Part shown: positions 33,700-45,944 of the stretch, in pieces
Layout of the letters: every line of letters begins with the position of its first letter
Numbering within the stretch: position 1 is the stretch's first letter
Assembly (NCBI RefSeq): GCF_014898055.3
Contig: NW_023605083.1
Span: 66,829,715-66,893,714, forward strand
Source: Talpa occidentalis
Lineage: Eukaryota > Chordata > Mammalia > Eulipotyphla > Talpidae
Length of the DNA: 64,000 bases
Reading direction: 5' to 3'
Program-made: the position numbers and the translations under genes
The notes under the pieces: generated by a model
The model's input: the letters and a program-made list of their open reading frames with translations, nothing else
Told to the model about the DNA's origin: nothing
The model's database searches: none

Positions 33700-33885
33700 G
33701 AGACTCAGTAGCTCACCATCATCTCTTATCTGGTAGCACATAAAACATGTATCATCAAGCTTCCTGTTGAGCCATTTGTAGAAGAGCCTCCCTCTTTCCC
33801 TGGAACATGAGCTCCCAAAAGATGAAGACCATGTCTCTTTTACGTTGCTTGTACCAACGATGTTAGAAAATATTTGTTAAGCTTG
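33700..33885 (+). mobile_element. L2 LINE 3' fragment
   Basis: cctccctctttccctggaac, atgagctcccaaaagatgaa, gaccatgtctcttttacgtt and aaatatttgttaagcttgaa give the L2 end order. Confidence 0.65.
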
Positions 33886-34510
33886 AATGGAACCAACAGA
33901 ACTTAGGAGCTATCATCCATTTTCACCAGAAATTGCATCAATACCTTGCCCAAGAGCTAAGTATATGGTGATTCTTGTGGATTGGTCCTTTTTCCCAAGT
34001 GTTCTGCCTGATGGTTATGATCCATGGAAAGGAGCAACAAAGCTTTACTCTTACACACTAACTCTGACTGTAGTTCTCTCAGTAGGATTCTGAAGACACC
34101 TCTGAGCTAGAGGGGAGTATGCTGTGATCAGCTAATGATGTCTTTCATGGGTGCAACAAGGTGAAGTGGTTTTTGAGGGCTCCCAGCCTGCCAACTCCAG
34201 GACAGATGCAGAGGACGAGTGGTCTCTCCGAAGCTTGGGCTAAGGTTCAGTATTGATGGGTCTGTGGCATGCCCCCTCCACTATTTCATGCCTCTGGGTA
34301 AGCACATACACAAACTCTAGACAAGGTATTGCTTATCCATCTCAGTTTTCTTCAAGGCTTTCATGATTTTAGCCCATGTTCCTCCTGCTTCCTTAGTTCC
34401 TTCACTTTCTTCTGTGAGGGGTGGGGAGGGGGTGGTGGTTAGTGACTCCTGGATGCAGAATTTAGGGAGCAGAGATAGTTACCTGGGAAGAGAAGAAATA
34501 GGTCACCCAC

Positions 34511-34611
34511 CTTCTGCCTTGTTGTCATCGACCAGCGGACAGGCCGTCCTCAGGGTCACTGTGCTGATCTCTGAGTGCCTCCCTCGTGTATCCACAGCAT
34601 ACAGAGTGAAC
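34511..34611 (-). CDS. ASTN2: Astrotactin exon, end of last fibronectin III domain
   Basis: 101 nt encoding 33 full codons: FTLYAVDTRGRHSEISTVTL then RTACPLVDDNKAE. The YAVDTRGRHSEISTVTLRT stretch is the G strand region of a fibronectin III fold; the following CPLVDDNKAE links to the annexin-like domain. The acceptor reads TGTTCCAG on the minus strand with AG at 34612-34613. The donor is GAAG followed by GTGGGT (complement at 34509-34510). The first base completes a codon begun in an upstream exon outside the window; the last G starts the glutamate finished in the exon at 32168. No lesions. Confidence 0.92.
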
Positions 34612-35029
34612 CTGGAACACAGCAAGAAAACAGAGTGCCCACCTGTGACTTCCATAATGCCTGGCACTGCAAGGAGGAACAGAAAATCATAGCACAGGAG
34701 TAGTGGTCAAAAAAACTCTGGGATGGTTAGGCTGCAGAAGAAATGACTTGGAAACAAAGAACAAGAATCACAAATCATTTACCCACCATTGACTGCCTGC
34801 TAAACATCTTGCGCTTAATCTCTTCATTTACAAGTTAGCAAGCCTAGAAGGCAGGGAGCTCTAGCACCTGTATTTCACCACTCAGGAGTCTGAGACTTTG
34901 TGGTTTCAGAGTTACTATGGAACAGTCATCTGAGTCCAGGGTTTGAGAAATGAATCCTAATGGTATCTTGCATGACTGCATGCACTTATTTATATGTTCC
35001 TGCCTTCATTCATTTCATACATGCTTATA

Positions 35030-35490
35030 CAGCATTAGCTATAGGTCAGACATGATGTTAGATGCTAAGGTAATAAAGAGGAATAAGAAAATCAAGGTCT
35101 CCGCTTACCTAAAGCTAACCAAAAGGTGAACCGAAAATTAGATAATGGTAAATGTGAAGGAGGGGCTAACAGGATATTATGCAAAAGATGAACGTAGAGA
35201 AGATGTGTGGGTGTGTTAGAAAGGTTTGTCCACAAAGTTCTTCCTATGGAGAGGCTTGAGTTGAGACCTAAATGATGAGAAGGAACCAGATAATGGGTGG
35301 AAGACCTAGGGCAAACCTTCCAGGCAGGTAGCACAATAAGTGCAAAGGCCCTGGAGAGAGAAGGATCCCAGACTGTTGAAGAACAGATAGCTGTGTAGCT
35401 GTAGTAATGTGAGAAGAGGTGAAAAGTCAGGGGGACCCTCAAGGGCCATAGCAGGAAGAGGGCTGGGAGTTTATTCCAAGGACAAAGCAT
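35030..35490 (+). mobile_element. Decayed LINE-type repeat, family uncertain
   Basis: ttccaggcaggtagcacaat, aagtgcaaaggccctggaga and the following decayed text recall a very widespread old mammalian repeat with a gcaaaggcc motif. The 181-codon minus-strand frame across it is not a gene. Confidence 0.4.
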
Positions 35491-36079
35491 AGGTCCACCT
35501 TTCTGTGATGTCACCTGAAGATCCAGGCTGTACCGGGGGGAGGAGGAGAGGGGGAGAGTAGACAGCCTGTGAAACATTAGGAAAGGAGAACTGGTAAACC
35601 ACAGACCTGTTGGCCTCAGGTCCAATTCAGGGCACATGGTTCTTACTAGACCAGTCTTGTTGTCTGGCTGATCTTCAGGGGAATCACTGACCCTTCAAGT
35701 CTGCAGATCTCCAAGTTCTGTGGTTTGGAGAAAGTGTAAGGAATGAGTATATTCTCAAGAGGTGAGACTTGGAGGCCAGGAACAGTCTGAAAAGATAGGC
35801 TGAACATCCGAATTCCTGTCTGTCATACCATCCTCTTTTACCAGACTTCTAGGGAAGAGGCAATAACATGGTGTGGGAAGAAGTTTCTCTGTGTCAAGAA
35901 AAGACAGTGGTCCCAGGGGTTCTGTTTCCTTTCCTCCTTCCCCAACATCTTAACTGACCTCAAGTTACACAACAGGCAGGATACTATGATTCCCAAGATG
36001 TAGAATGGTGAGCACTGATGAACCATAGATATCGGCCACCTAATAAACGTAAGTTGGTTGGACAAATTAATTAGTATAT

Positions 36080-36315
36080 GCGAAGGTTCTAAGGTGTATT
36101 AAGCACTGAAGCTAAATCATTCCCCCTGTGTTGTAGCCATTAATTCTCCCAAACAATCCTAGAAGATAATTACTTTTACTTTTTATTTTATACATGAGGC
36201 TCAGAGAAGGGAAGTTGCTTGCCCAGGATCACACAGCAATCGCTGGGCATGCCGATTTAAGCCTAGGTTTACTTGAATCCAAAGCGCATGGCCTCAATCA
36301 CTGTTGGCTACTTTC
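36080..36315 (-). mobile_element. MIR SINE, reverse orientation
   Basis: ttaattctcccaaacaatcc, tttatacatgaggctcagag, aagttgcttgcccaggatca and cacagcaatcgctgggc match the full MIR complement. Confidence 0.8.
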
Positions 36316-36389
36316 TTCTGGTGGAAGGTATATGGATATCAACTCTGTACAAATAAAATTCTAGTAGCTACTTGCCTGACTCTATGTTG

Positions 36390-36665
36390 AGAGAGTACTA
36401 TTTCACATACTATCCTAATCTTATAAAAACCTGCTACAATCACCTCTCATGATCTTCATCTTTCAGGAGAGGAAGAAATTAGGCAATTTGTTCAAAGTCA
36501 CAATTAGAAAATAAAAGAGCCATGGCATGTGCCACAGTTCCTTTAAGGCCCCTAGTCTGCTCTCAGATGCTGCATTGCTGCTCTGGTTTCTACCACTCAC
36601 TAGATTAGAGCATCTGAACACGGTAATTCCTACATGGGCCTTCCCAGCTTTATATCTCATGACCT
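36390..36665 (-). mobile_element. MIR SINE, reverse orientation
   Basis: tactatcctaatcttataaa, gaggaagaaattaggcaatt and tgttcaaagtcacaattaga fit the MIR complement. The right part is poor. Confidence 0.5.
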
Positions 36666-37269
36666 AATGCCTCAAAGGTTGTTTTCATAATAAGTACCAT
36701 ATATCAGAACTTCTTGGTAGAAGGTCACAGTAATCAGAAGCCAGTAACTTTCTGGAGAAAAGACCAGCTGTGTCTCCATATGTGAAAAATCTCCTTAAAA
36801 CAATACATTTTCTCTTTCTAGAAATGTGAAAAGTATTCATGCCACTCTAATATGCTTCCAGCTCATTCCTTGATAGAGACCCCAAGTTCCCTTGTAGCTA
36901 AGGTAGCACATCATCAATACCCTGCCTTTCCTTCCCCAGTTGAAATAGCAAGAAGTAGGTAGGTGGTATTCTTGTGGCACAAAAGAATTCACCAATAGAT
37001 CATGCCAGGTCTGTGTTTATCATGTCATGAGCCAGGCTGGCATTAAGCCCTATGAGCATATATACCCCATATTCTTTGCCTCTCTTGGGAACACAGCCAC
37101 TAGACCCATGACAGACCATGGGCACACCTCTTGCACTGTGGGGATGTCAGTACTGAATTTTCCCACCAGCCTGCTGAAAAGGGTGCTATGGTGAGGGGCC
37201 AAGCAGGGATCAGGTCACCCAGAGCCCCAGGGGCATGATATGGGGAGGCAGAAGGAACCTTGTGGTCTA

Positions 37270-37445
37270 AAGGGTATCGTTCAAATCTTGGCACTGCTGT
37301 TCTCAGGCTGTATGACCTTGGGCTAGTATATTATTCTCTCTGATCCTCAGTCTCCCCATATATGACAGGGGATAAAAAGAGCCTCCTTGCAGAATTGTTA
37401 GTTCCAGTGTGATAATGCCCCAGTGCACTGCCTGGGAGCAATGAC
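37270..37445 (+). mobile_element. MIR SINE
   Basis: cgttcaaatcttggcactgc, gctgtatgaccttgggctag, atcctcagtctccccatata and a tail with agtgcactgcctgggagcaa are in forward MIR order. Confidence 0.8.
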
Positions 37446-37449
37446 AGGC

Positions 37450-37690
37450 ATGGCCACCATCTAATGTGTTCATATGTATTGGGTCCTTTACATGAGTTAT
37501 TCCAAATACTCCTAATGCCACATAAATTGGATACTACAGTTTGCATTTTATCGATAAGGACATTGATTCCAAGGAGGTCAAGCAGCTGAGCTATTACTAC
37601 AAATTAAATAAGTAACAACAAGGACAAGAATTTAAGTCTGCCTGAATCCAAAGATTATGTTCTTAATCACACACTATACAATATTGTCAA
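37450..37690 (-). mobile_element. MIR SINE, reverse orientation
   Basis: ttgggtcctttacatgagtt, attccaaatactcctaatgc, gataaggacattgattccaa and aagtctgcctgaatccaaag match the MIR complement. It lies back to back with the forward MIR at 37270. Confidence 0.7.
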
Positions 37691-38329
37691 ATCTAATCGC
37701 AACTTTTATTTTTCACTCACTGGCTTGGAGTGATGGGAAGTATTGGGAAGTGTGGCCCTTGCTCTACCTAACATGTGTCATCAGAAGCCAAATGTGGGGT
37801 ACTTTGGTGCCATCTCCACACAGAAACCAATCAACTCATCTGCTTGCTGAGACATTTTGCTTCTTCCTGTGATGTAAGAACAGCAGCTCTGATGGTTCCT
37901 CTCCCGACAGATCTCAGCACTGGGAGTGGATCCCAGGGCTACAGCTTCCTATATCCTGGTCAAGGGAAGGAGTGGGTGACAGAGGAGGGAGCAGGGCTGG
38001 TTTCACACTATCGTTCTACTGCTTTTCTTTCTGTCCTTGTTCAAGTCACATCACCTGTCAGTATCTGTGAGAGGGAAGCTGCTGCCTCATTCACAGGTCA
38101 GTGTGAAATATCAGTACTGTGCATGGAGAGTTATGATTGGGAGGTTATGCAGAGGAACTTGAAGCCAATTCACAAAGAAAGTCTATGAAGTGAGACTAAG
38201 CAAGCAGTAAAGCAGAGAGGTCAGGACAGTATTGGGGACCATCATGTAGGTACACACGACCCACACCACAGCTCATTTAGAAAGTGGCAGAGGTAGAGCC
38301 AGACCCTAACCTGTGGCTCAGCTGGAGTA

Positions 38330-38480
38330 GTTATATCCCTGGCACTTACCACAAACTAGGTTTAAGGTAGGCACTCGGTAAATATTTGAGTACATGAATG
38401 CTCTTGAGCACATCACATTTCATCTCTCAACCTCAGTTTCTGCATCCATGAAATGGGGATTATTGTAGAGACTGAGCATG
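38330..38480 (+). mobile_element. MIR SINE / MIR-like fragment
   Basis: cttgagcacatcacatttca, tctctcaacctcagtttctg, catccatgaaatggggatta and ttgtagagactgagc match the MIR core. Confidence 0.7.
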
Positions 38481-38814
38481 GCTGGCTCAAGGATCATGGG
38501 GAGGATGCATGAGTGGTGGCTTGCAAATTGCAGATTTTGATATAGACCATATACAGAGCACACATTGGAGCATTGAAAAAATGCTTGGAGTAGAAGAGGA
38601 GATGCATTTCAATTGAGGGAAATAGGGAAGGTTACAATGGACTATGTGAATGAGCTTCAGAACACAAAAAATTGGATTATTTTGTAACACTGCACTACTT
38701 TCCCATTTGTGTTTCCATGGTGCTCTGCAATACATTTCTTCCACCAGCCGAGTCCAGAGACACCTCTCCGCTTAGCCGAGCAACACGAATAATGGCTTCC
38801 TGGGGAAGAAACCC

Positions 38815-39560
38815 ACATCAAAAAGTCCAGAAATAACAAGTGTTGGTGAGGATGTGAAGAAAAAGGAACTCTATGTGTTGGTGGTATAAGTACACAGGTC
38901 ACGGCCCATGGAAATAGTATCTAGATATCTCAATATTTTAAAAATGGATCTACCATATGGCCCAGCAATTATACTCCTAGGTATCTAACTGAAAAATGCA
39001 AAAACATCCAATCAGGTGGATATATGCACTCCTATATTCATTGCAACCCTATTTACAATAGTTAAGTTCTAGGAACAGCCTAAATGCCTAAGAACAGAGG
39101 AATAGATCAGTAAAGTTTGGTATATGTGCATGCACTCTCACACACACACAATGGAGTATTACTCAGCTATAAAAAAGGATGAGCTCCTGTCATTTGCAAC
39201 AACATGCATGGAATTGAAAGGACAATGCTAAGTGAAATAAGTCAGAAGGAGAAAAACAAATACAAGACAGTCTCACTTATATGTCGAGTATAGAGAAACA
39301 TAACAAAAAGTGAGTCAAAAGCAAACCAATAATAAATTCTTGACATCTAGCTGCAAAAGTTAGGCGAGTGGGAGAGTGGGAGAGTGGTACAGTGGCACTG
39401 GGGAAGCAAAGGGGCCCAAAGGCACATGGTAGAGGATTGTGGGGGCACTGGTGGTGGGCAGGGTGTTAAGGTATACATTTGCAGAGGTTTGAATGTGTAA
39501 GCCCCTTAGCAGATACAAAGATGCAAACCTACTGTGCCTCAATAAACATAATTTGGAAAA
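38815..39560 (+). mobile_element. L1 3' end (5'-truncated)
   Basis: Decayed ORF2 C-terminus (gatctaccatatggcccagc, aatggagtattactcagcta, gcaacaacatgcatggaatt) followed by a 3'UTR with tandem gtgggaga and a final ctcaataaacataatttgg. Intermediate age. Confidence 0.85.
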
Positions 39561-40214
39561 AAACAACCAGGTTGGTACAAAAATAAGGGGGGGGGAATAA
39601 GAATAAAAATTTGAAATAAAAAAAGAGAGATCTTAGTTTTCAAGTGATAAAATATAGTTAGAATCTTTGCTTTCTTCAATTGCTGATTGAATATTAAGTC
39701 ATTTCACCTTTTCCATAATTCAGTCTCCACACCTGTAAAACAGGGAGAAATTATCTATATCCGTAATTACTCACAAGTTGGGGGATCAAGACTCAGTGAT
39801 ATGAGGCCTCATTCAATCTTTGCTCCCTAAAAGGCAGCTTCAATTTGTGGCATTGAGTAACCCAATGTGTCAGTGGAGACCTTGTATGGAGGAAGCCTCA
39901 GGCCACCCTGCTGGTGGGGGCAGAGTGGTGGAGAAAAAGGAAGATGTCAACCTCACAGGCCTGGGTCAAAAGTCACAAGGCCATGCGCTTTCTGCCTGTC
40001 TCAGCTGTAATTGTAGAACTGTTCCAGAGACACATCTGCAAGTTGTTAAGGGGACCAGGCAGGACCTGGAGGGGCTAGTTGTGAGGGGAAGAAAATGGAG
40101 GCCCCTAATATAGAAAAGGGAGGGAGGGCAAGGGAGACTGAAACACACATGGACAACCACAGGGCAGAGTGAAAATGAGGGAGACGGGTAGAGAGTGAAC
40201 AGTCAGAATGGGGC

Positions 40215-40385
40215 TTATTGAGGAATCACGAAGGGATCTTCCATCTCTTCACCTGTTGAGGTCCATTGATAATTTGATCCATTACCAAATTCCACATCCT
40301 CATTTTTCAGGCAGGGAAACTGAGGTCCAGAGGAGGAAGAGACTTGCACGAGGACCTATTGCCAAGTTCAGAGCAAAGACACTGT
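40215..40385 (-). mobile_element. MIR SINE, reverse orientation
   Basis: cacatcctcatttttcaggc, agggaaactgaggtccagag and gaagagacttgcacgaggac form the MIR complement core. Confidence 0.6.
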
Positions 40386-40769
40386 CGTTTCTGGCCCCTC
40401 CTGCAATGTTCCTTTGTACACCATCCTGCTTCTTGCACAACAAGCTGACTTAGGTTCAACTGTACCCAGGGGTACAGATATCAAAGTGGTGGTTCCAAGG
40501 ATGAAGTGGGCTGTTAGGAACCTGAAGCTCCAGGCTCAAACCCTTGATCCAAACCTAGCTGCAAAGGAAAGCACATGGGCCCAGGTGGCCCAGAACTTGA
40601 GTTCGAGTCTAAGCTTTGCCAAAGACTAATTGCTAAGAGTTAAGAGCTCTTGCCGGTTCACTGCAGTATGGCCCAGGCACCACACTGAACATCATTCTGG
40701 AATCCTCCGGGATTCTGATGTATGAGAAGTTGCCTTGGGAGTGACTACTCAAATGCATAGTAATTTTCA

Positions 40770-41110
40770 ATGTCTCTTTGTCATCCTCAAGACAAAGCCC
40801 AAAATCCTGAACTTGGAACCCCCAGTGTGGCCCTTTGGTGCTCATTCTTTAACAAGACTATGTCATTGTGCCTCTGTCCACAGATCCAGCCTCGTTCACT
40901 GATTTTCATTTCCTATTTAGTTTCATCGCACACCCACAGCCAATCACTAATGATTCCAGAACATAGAATCCACCTCTTTGCCTTTGCAAACGCTGCCTCC
41001 TCTGGCTGGGTAATTCCTCCCCTTCTCCACGTGGTGACCCTCTCCACCTCATCCTTGGAGTATCAATCAAACACATCTGCTCTGCCGAGACTGTTCTGAC
41101 CCCTGAACAG
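40770..41110 (+). mobile_element. L2 LINE 3' end
   Basis: tcaagacaaagcccaaaatc, ctgaacttggaacccccagt, cctttgcctttgcaaacgct-like text, ctgggtaattcctccccttc and ccacctcatccttggagtat fit the L2 3' region. Confidence 0.75.
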
Positions 41111-41384
41111 TCTCCCTGCTTAGTGCCTGGTCACAGGACACATGGCACGACGGGGTCAGTGCCCACTCACTTCTCTCTCACCCGCCTGCATGGAAGGATC
41201 TTCAGGGTGGAACGTGACTCTCTCCATCTACATCTACTGCTCAAACACCCAAACCATGAAGTGCCCAGCACTTTTCAGAATGAAGGGCCCAAAATACAGA
41301 ATGAATGACTCTATCAGCTATGAGGCAGTAGAGCGCTTATCTAGAAATCAGTTTCCTTCTCTGTAAAGCAAAGAAAAGATGAGA

Positions 41385-42050
41385 AACAACAGCGTTTGAT
41401 GAGGGTGTGGAGAAAAAGAAATCCTCATGCACGGTTAGTGGGAATGTAAACTGGTGCAGCCACTAGGGAAAACAGCATGGAGGCTCCCCCAGAAATTAAG
41501 AATGGAAACCTCATATGATCCAGCCATCCCACCTCTGGGTATGCGTCTGAAGAATATAAAAACACTAATTTGAAAAGATAGATGGGCCCCTATGTTTACT
41601 GGAGCACTAGAAATAACAAGCGCAGATATGGAAACAGCCCAAGTGCTGGTTGTGGCTGAGTGAACAAAGATGCGAGACCTATACATGATGGAATACTATT
41701 TGGCTATTAAAAATCAAAGGAAATCTTGCTGCTTGCAACAACATGGATGGAACTATGCTAACGAAAAAGAGAAAAACAATTCTGGATGATTTCACTCTCA
41801 TGTGCAATATAAAGCAACAAAGCAAACAAAAATCAAAACAAAACAAAAAGCACACCCTAAGACACTGAAAAGATGATGGTGGTTACCAGACGGGGAGGGG
41901 AGAGGGGTGGGAGGAACAAGGAGGGGGGTCAATTGGAAGGACAGTGGGGGGTGGGGTGGTATATATATTTAGCAAGGTTTGTAGCTGTACTCCTGAAATT
42001 GATAAAGCATTGTCAACCAATGGCACCTCAACTCAAAAATTAATAAAAAG
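41385..42050 (+). mobile_element. L1 3' end (5'-truncated)
   Basis: gagggtgtggagaaaaagaa, tgatccagccatcccacctc, acatgatggaatactatttg and caacaacatggatggaacta are L1 ORF2 C-terminal codons with stops. Then come a G-rich 3'UTR (41898-41965) and tcaaaaattaataaaaagat. Confidence 0.88.
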
Positions 42051-42094
42051 ATACAGTAAATAAAAGGTGATTAAAGTCATTCGAGGAAGTAGAG

Positions 42095-42280
42095 TAGCAG
42101 AATGGTTAAAAGCCTGGCTCTGGAATTAGGCCATTTGGTTTGAAATTCTGGTTTCCCATTTATTGACTGTGTAAGGCCTTGCTTTCAGTGCACTTGCCTA
42201 TAAACTCGAGTCACAATATCACAACCCAGGGTAGTTGTTAGACTAAAATGAGGTATGATGGACAAGTGTACACTGTAAGG
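42095..42280 (+). mobile_element. MIR SINE
   Basis: gcagaatggttaaaagcctg, gctctggaattaggccattt and ccatttattgactgtgtaag, followed by a decayed core, match the forward MIR head and body. Confidence 0.65.
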
Positions 42281-43060
42281 CCTGGTCCGGGCCAGCGCCG
42301 GGGGAGAACAGTTGTTGGCATTATCACGTAAGTAGCAGTATCATGATGCCATGCCTGGCTCCCACTTCCCCTCCTACCAGTGGAGATCAAAGGGGGATGG
42401 GTGGAGAGGAAGCTGATGCTGGTCTCATCCAAGACCCCCAAGCCCCCTCCCAGCAGGGGTGAGAGAATGAAACAGAGAAGTTAATTGGCGGTGAGAGCTT
42501 GTCACGGGTCTGACAGGGGGTAAGAGCAGGGACAGAGCTCCAGAGGCGCGTCAGGGCCAGGTCCCCGAGAGTACGGGAGAATGTGTTTGAAGTCTCCAGG
42601 CCAACGCCTGCTCTTCCCCAGCCGCCGCATGATTTAGGCATTCTGGGGAGGCAAAAGTCTCCTCGCTGATTTGAAGGGAAACAGATGTTTCCAGGCCAGA
42701 GGCCCTGGTCTTGTAAAATGTTCCTTCCCCCACACAGCTTTGGCAAACAACTTCCCGTTAATTCACCCCCAACTACCATCACTCCCTCCCTGCCATTCCC
42801 AGCATAGTGTGGCAGTTGGGGGTGGTGGGAAAAACACCAGCCACAGCTGAAGCTGGGTCTGATCAGTGGGATGGCCCCACTCTGGGCCTCAGTCACCTGT
42901 CTGCACAGCCAGGGAATTAGACCAGCGAAACCTCTGAGGGTCAGGCTTGATCTGAAATCCTAGGCACTGAAGAATCTTCGGACTGGAGAAGTTGCTGATA
43001 TCCATGCCCAATCACCCTATGCTGGGGTCTATGCCAAGAGCATGGGCCTGCACCCCCGAC
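42281..43060. other. GC-richer, repeat-poor intronic block
   Basis: A few CpGs near 42290-42560 and no transposon that I recognise. A 169-codon minus-strand frame lacks any domain or splice context. It could be regulatory or simply unique intron. CpG density is too low for an island. Confidence 0.35.
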
Positions 43061-43064
43061 TGCT

Positions 43065-43200
43065 CTGGCTTTAATTCTGGACCCCGCCAGCTAGGGGGCA
43101 GGCAGTGGCTTAACTGCTGAGATATGGTCTCCTGATCTGTCAACGGGAACAAAGATTCCATCTCATGAGCTTGTGAAAAATCTAACGAGAATTCAACCTC
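43065..43200 (+). mobile_element. MIR SINE fragment
   Basis: ctttaattctggaccccgcc, gatatggtctcctgatctgt and caacgggaacaaagattcca match MIR. Confidence 0.5.
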
Positions 43201-43434
43201 CCCATCCAGATGTGAGGAATCTTCTGAATCAATTGAGAAATCCCTGCCTGTAGCCTTGGACTATCCAAGACACCCAGAACATTCTGGACCCAGAGAAGGT
43301 GTGTGATGATGTCTGTAATTGGGTGTTGGCTGGATAACCACTAGACAACTGGCAGTCCAAAGACCTGGGTTCCTGGTCCAGTTCTGCTCCAGCAGCAGAA
43401 AGCACATGCCTGGTCTCCTCGCCACAATGAACAG

Positions 43435-43635
43435 GATGTGTTGTGGTTAGAAGGGACTTTGGATTGCAATTACCTGAGTTCAAATGTTGGTTCCACAACT
43501 TACTCTCTTTATGATCTTTCTGTTCTTCAGTGTTCCTAGTCCACCAAAGGGATGGTGGAGGAACAAAGCTGTCACAACAGGACCTGGCACATGCTAAGTA
43601 AGCATTCGCTATTATTCGCTGTGTGTGTTGTACGT
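43435..43635 (+). mobile_element. MIR SINE
   Basis: ggactttggattgcaattac, ctgagttcaaatgttggttc, cacaacttactctctttatg and a tail ggacctggcacatgctaagt are in MIR order. Confidence 0.65.
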
Positions 43636-43689
43636 GTGTATTTAAATTATGAATCTCTTCTACAATGGCTTCAAAATAAGCCCCCTCCC

Positions 43690-44100
43690 TCCAGTGCTTT
43701 GACATTGCTCCCATTGACCAGCAGGGAGTCTATGTCCCTTCACCTTGAATGTGGGTGGGTCCATAAGTACTTTGACTAATGGAGTGTAGTGGAAGAACGC
43801 AATACGATTTTTGAGTTTGGGTCATAAAAGGCAACACAGCATCCATGGTGCTCATAGAAATGTTGTCACTTGGCGCCTTGAGGATCCACATGAGATATCT
43901 GACTACTTGGAGGCCACCCTGGTATAAAGCAGCCAGACCACAAAGAGAGGACATGTTAGGCATTTCAGCAGTCCTGGTGTTCCTGTGATACCAGCCCAGG
44001 CTCCAACCCACAGAATCCATGAGCATAATCTAATGGTTGTTTGAAGCCACTAAATTATGGGGTCATTTGCTATGTCATCAATAGCAACTGGAACAACTTC
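43690..44100 (+). mobile_element. MLT1-type MaLR LTR
   Basis: It closes with ttgtttgaagccactaaatt, atggggtcatttgctatgtc and atcaatagcaactggaac, the usual MLT1 end, preceded by a decayed LTR body. Confidence 0.7.
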
Positions 44101-44107
44101 CAAGGCT

Positions 44108-44342
44108 CTGGGAGCGGGTCAGCAAACTCCAGCCCATCAGTCAAGTCTGGTCTGCTGCATGTTTTCATAAATAAAGTTTTAATGGAACATGGTCACACTC
44201 CTTTTCTTAAAATGTATCTTCTGGGGATACTTTCACATGACAGTCCTGCAGTTAAGTCACTGCAACAGAGACCACATGGCCCACAAAGCTTAAAATATTT
44301 ACTAGCTGGGCCTCTAGAGAAAAGTTTGCTGACCCTGATCTA
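44108..44342 (+). mobile_element. Old DNA-transposon-like repeat (same family as 6183-6440)
   Basis: gggtcagcaaactccagccc, gtctggtctgctgcatgttt, ataaataaagttttaatgga, acatggtcacactcc and a terminal agtttgctgaccctgatcta give the characteristic order. The ends look inverted relative to each other (cagcaaact / agtttgctg). Confidence 0.65.
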
Positions 44343-44369
44343 TAGCTATGACAGTACCTAGCATAAAAT

Positions 44370-44500
44370 CATTGGCCTACTTTATTTTGTTTTATCCCAC
44401 AGTTAGACATCACTCCCATTTTACAAATAGATGCAGTGAATTCAGACGACTTGGTCAAGGTCACACAGCTCTGTTGATCCCAGGTCTAAATGTCACAACT
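44370..44500 (-). mobile_element. MIR SINE fragment, reverse orientation
   Basis: actcccattttacaaataga, tgcagtgaattcagacgact, tggtcaaggtcacacagctc and the following fit the MIR complement core. Confidence 0.65.
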
Positions 44501-45944
44501 GCCTGCTGAAGATCTGGGGCAACTCCAGAATGAGCAGTGTGTGACTCTGGGCAAGTCCAACCATGCTCTACCCTGGGGGGAGGGTGCCAGCCTGAGGGCA
44601 TTGGGCAAGAGGGGTCTCAACTGTCTGTCACAATTCAGATGTCCAGAGTTTCCTCAGCAAGGTGCAGGTCTACTGGGCAAATATCTCGGTTCTCTTATCC
44701 ACCAGGAGCATCACATTCAGACTTGAAAATGAGCAGCTGGGGGCTGCCATGGAACCTCCTCTGTTCCTCATGCAGCCCACCCGCTCCCCAGCACCAAAAC
44801 CAACCTACTTATCTCCCGACTCGGACTGACAACCCATGCTTTCTGCCAACATAAATATTTAATTCCTGTGCCCAGCACAGAGAGAGGGTCATGGTATTAA
44901 GGACTCCGGTTCTGGTTTCTGCTTTCAAAACAACCCAGTCTGAGGTGTGATTGGGAGGCCCTGCCTCGGACAAAGGTGAGGGAGGCAGTGTGTGGTTAGA
45001 CTCCAAACAGCTCCCCCCACTTGCACTCCCTTCAACCCCTCCAGCTGCATGAGCTAACAGGTAAAGAATCAGGGGAAGGGAGAGCCAGCAAAGCGAACTC
45101 TGGGGGCAGGCCAAGTCTGGAAACCAACGGTGGTACTAACCTCAGGCAGAGGCAACGACAATCTGGAATCTGTGCTAGACATCCACTGTTCTGCCTAGCC
45201 AAGCACCCTCTCCCAAATTCAATGGGATGTGAGCATTACCCCAAAATTCATAGTGCCAAGAAGAGCAGAACTCAGAAATGGATGATGAGAGGACTGACGT
45301 TTAAAATTAAATCAATATAACTTGCTTTACAAAGCAATCGTATTGAGTGTATCTCTAGTACTTGAGTGAGTCATGAGTATTATGATCACAGTCACTCCAT
45401 TCTGAGTGTCTGCCACCAGTGGGCTACCAACTAGGTGCCTGGCACTGCCTAGCAAGAGATAAACACATGCAGGGCAGTGTGGTCTTTGCTCTCTAAGAGC
45501 TCACAAGGACTGGGAGATGGCCCAGTGAACAAGAAATGGATACAGTGCCACGAGAACTCCAGTAAGACTTCCTCTTGTCCCTATATCTGCTTCAGGTGTG
45601 TCCTTTCTTCTTACAAAACAGTGGACTATGCCTTGATCTTGCAATGAAGGGCCACCTGCAAACTGAGGTATGCATCACCTACCAGAATCTCATTTTCTCC
45701 TTTGAAACAATGGGACAATCATTGCCCTCTCTTCTGGAAAGCCCTAAAGAAGTGAAGAGGCCAAGGGATTTTAATATACAAATATGATGTCAATGGCCTG
45801 TGTGAGCTTATTCATTTGTCTATCAAGCAGAAACTGACTCCTCTTGAGAGAAAAATGCAGGTTAGCCTTGAGTTGGCTTTGACAATAGTTCTCTTTCTCC
45901 ATTTTCTGTGTCCCTTCCCTTTCTCATCCTCCTTTTTTTCCTCT

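Larger units (their letters stand above)
32352..34510 (-). other. ASTN2: Astrotactin intron (2.16 kb) with an inverted SINE pair
   Basis: GT donor complement at 34509-34510 and AG acceptor complement at 32352-32353. It contains a MIR fragment, two young SINEs in opposite orientation and an L2 remnant. 33890-34500 shows no recognisable feature. Confidence 0.9.

Noticed and set aside
35092..35637. 181-codon minus-strand frame
   Set aside because: It overlies an old LINE-type repeat and a purine-rich patch; leucine/serine richness is from composition.
42281..42560. CpG-island promoter
   Set aside because: Only scattered CpGs, length too short, no exon or transcription-start features nearby.
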